The position numbers and the translations under genes were made by a program. From Rhizopus sp. PT2906 (Eukaryota; Mucoromycota; Mucoromycetes; Mucorales; Rhizopodaceae), in contig JAMYHX010000610.1 in assembly GCA_025529335.1 (NCBI GenBank), positions 1 to 21,673 of the forward strand: DNA of 21,673 nucleotides. Reading direction: 5' to 3'. A model generated the notes under the pieces. The model saw only the letters and a program-made list of their open reading frames with translations, was not told the origin of the DNA and made no database searches. Below, piece after piece: positions 19,690 through 21,673 of the stretch. Numbering within the stretch: position 1 is the first letter of the stretch; the number at the start of each line of letters is the position of its first letter.

Positions 19690-19934
19690 AAGCAATAGCA
19701 GGAAAAGAAAGAGAGAATCAAGCTCCGATTCTGCCTTTTAGTGATTGACACAGACCCCCCCCCCTCAAATGTTTCTCGCTTTCACTTTCTCCAGGAACCA
19801 AAAAAAAGACTTTGTCTGCTGTTTAATTAGATCTTAAAACTGTTTATTTTAAATATACAATAAAGTGGTGAGGGATTGTCCAGCAACATGTGTAAAAAAA
19901 GAAAATGATAAGGGGAATATGTAAAGTGCGTAGC
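19690..19934 (-). terminator. 3' region of the amine oxidase gene and leader of the SIKE-like gene
   Basis: TTTATT at 19843-19848 is AATAAA on the minus strand, about 90 bases past the amine oxidase stop. A run of nine C residues (about 19756-19764, plus strand) lies between the two genes. No further gene is seen. Confidence 0.45.
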
Positions 19935-21673
19935 TTAGAGTTTAGTTGAGCAGCAACCTCCTTCTTGTGCTTGATTAATATGAACAGACTGGTTAATCTT
20001 CTTGTTGGTGGGAGGGACGTCTAAACCAGGGTTGGCAATAAAGAAATTACAGGGCTTCATGTAGAAACCACACATTTCTACGGGCATAATAGGGAAATCT
20101 TCAGCACGAGGCAGATGAGTGACGCCAAAGGTAAACCAAAGGACAATATCCTTGTTGTGAATATCATCTCCTCGCTTGACCCAGTTTTCAACATTGTCAT
20201 GACCGGATGATTGGTTACAGTAGAAACCACCAGCAAACATTTGGTCTTCATTGTAAGGTGTCACCCAAAGTGCCTTCTTGGCAAATCCAGCACGTTGACC
20301 GACAACAGAGTCATCTTGAGCAAAAAATGGCGTTTGACTGTGAGAATAGATCTTCCATGCAACAGGAGTCTTGGCATAAGGATGGATACGGTTTTCGTTT
20401 ATGATTTTCCAGAAACGGGCCTTCTCATAGCATACATCTTGTTGACCTTCGATTGTGTCACGCAAGACAGTTGTCACCGTTTTGAAGCCGTTACCAAATT
20501 CGTTACGAGGATGGCCGGTAGGATAAGGAAGACGTTCAACATCGACTTTAGCAATAGAGTTATTCACACCATCAATCATAGGATCAATACGCATAGTGAA
20601 GAAGTGCTGATGATGTTGAGCATTGATTTGAGGTGCAACCATGACACCATAGTCACCTGGTGTTTCGTCTTCAGCCAAGACGTGAGTGTTCAATTCGCCC
20701 GTTGCTTTGACTTCATACTGGAAGGATCCGTCTTGATAAAAGTAGTAGTAAAGACCATAGTCATAGTTGGCAACTACCGACATATATTAGCGATACAGAA
20801 CACCTTATACCTCTATTACAATTTACCTGTAACAATTTGAGAAATAACCAAACGACGAGAACGAACAGTGTGTGCTCTGCCATTTCTATAGTCTGTGTGC
20901 TTGAAGAGAATACCGTGATCTTCTTCGTGAAGACAGATAGCATTAGGCACATGGAAAGGTTTACCTTCATGATCATTAAAGGTAGCGTCAAAGTAATAAA
21001 TGGAGCCTAAACAATCGCAACCAACAGCAAGAGAGTTCACACAGAGACCAAGACCATATTCACCTACGTCAAATGCGTGTTTACGGTAGTGAGGTGAATA
21101 AGGGTCAGCATAAGGAACGACCATTTCAGAAAGTGAGATACGATAGAAGAGAGGACGCTTCTCAGGTCCATCTTGATAACTGACATTATGAATCACAAGA
21201 CCTTCACGATAGTTCATGGAGATACGCATGTTCCACTTTTGCCAATCGATTTCGTTACCCTTCACAGTAAAGGAAACACCTTCAGGTTGTTGAATGATGA
21301 TGGGTTTGACGTCCTTACGAAAGTTCTCTTCTCCAATAAATTCAGGCAAGAAGTTGTGATTTTGGCGAGGAATAGTAGGGCGACGGAACTTGGAGTCTCT
21401 AGGCTTGATTCGTTCAATTGAGACGACTTCCATTTTACCGACATCTATATAAAACATAATCAGTTTACTGGCATTTCCTTTAAAAGAGCATTACTTACCA
21501 ACAATAGGGACAAAATCCAAAGGATGAGCATACTGATTATCATCTTCACATGTACGCATGTACATGAGTGCTTGCATCATACGCTTCTCACGACCGGGAT
21601 GAGCAACATGACGAGCAATAGCCCAAGGGTCTGCAAAGACGGAAGACATATCCGTAATGCCAAGTTCAAGACA
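19935..21673 (-). CDS. Copper amine oxidase, C-terminal 543 residues (5' end outside window)
   Basis: An oxidase that converts primary amines to aldehydes with release of ammonia and H2O2, using copper and the self-made cofactor topaquinone. Visible exons: 21673-21499 (open at the window edge), 21444-20827, 20773-19935; introns of 54 and 53 nt. Motifs: the catalytic-base region HAFDVGEYGLG, GCDCLGSIYYFDA, the cofactor site VANYDYG whose Tyr codon is 20765-20763 (the intron ends seven bases before it), copper ligands in QHHQHFF, and the third His in GVTHLPRAEDFP. About 130-150 N-terminal residues are missing compared with the usual 650-700 residues. Fungal enzymes of this type are often peroxisomal; this one ends in STKL, which differs from the standard SKL-type signal by Thr at the first position, after a Cys pair. 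The extracellular or cytosolic alternatives remain open without the N-terminus. Substrate range is unknown. Confidence 0.95.

Noticed and set aside
20211..20840. Long open frame on the plus strand (209 codons) opposite the amine oxidase
   Set aside because: It is antisense to well-conserved amine oxidase coding sequence, has no recognisable domain, and runs across a real intron; it is a shadow frame.

Overview
The window reads as nuclear DNA of an early-diverging filamentous fungus, most likely a member of the Mucoromycota (Mucorales-like). The reasons are AT-rich sequence, short GT-AG introns of about 45-70 nt in almost every gene, pyrimidine-rich leaders directly before start codons, and the gene types: a fungal kinesin-1, a myosin-motor chitin synthase, a Vnx1-type cation/H+ exchanger and a copper amine oxidase. 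No prokaryotic, plasmid, phage or CRISPR feature is visible. Gene models below were built by hand by joining reading frames at splice sites and checking that exon phases add up; family names rest on recognised motifs and remembered family architecture, not on a search.

Layout: 1-1441 holds a decayed coding sequence on the minus strand. 1442-1990 is non-coding and ends in a pyrimidine-rich leader. 1991-5267 (+) is a ten-exon conventional kinesin heavy chain. All remaining genes are on the minus strand: 5403-6671, an unrecognised 422-residue acidic protein convergent with the kinesin; 7071-12888, a four-exon, 1880-residue chitin synthase with an N-terminal myosin-like motor, cytochrome-b5-like domain and C-terminal DEK_C domain; 13116-15917, a seven-exon, 815-residue CAX/Vnx1-type exchanger; 15918-16768, a non-coding gap; 16769-18133, a three-exon HSL-type alpha/beta hydrolase with one probable GC-AG intron; 18307-18495, a candidate 62-residue secreted peptide; 18780-19689, a coiled-coil SIKE/FGFR1OP2-like (STRIPAK) protein; and 19935 to the right edge, the C-terminal 543 residues of a copper amine oxidase whose start lies outside the window.

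The genes are not an operon or obvious metabolic cluster. Kinesin-1 and the myosin-chitin synthase both belong to polarised hyphal growth and cell-wall delivery, and STRIPAK proteins act in hyphal signalling, but their adjacency may be chance. I found no clear new multi-gene system. The points most worth following are the partly eroded nucleotide-binding motifs of the chitin synthase motor, the SIKE-like gene with a possible 27-nt microexon, the GC-AG intron, the orphan secreted peptide, and the decayed repeated-family gene at the left edge.
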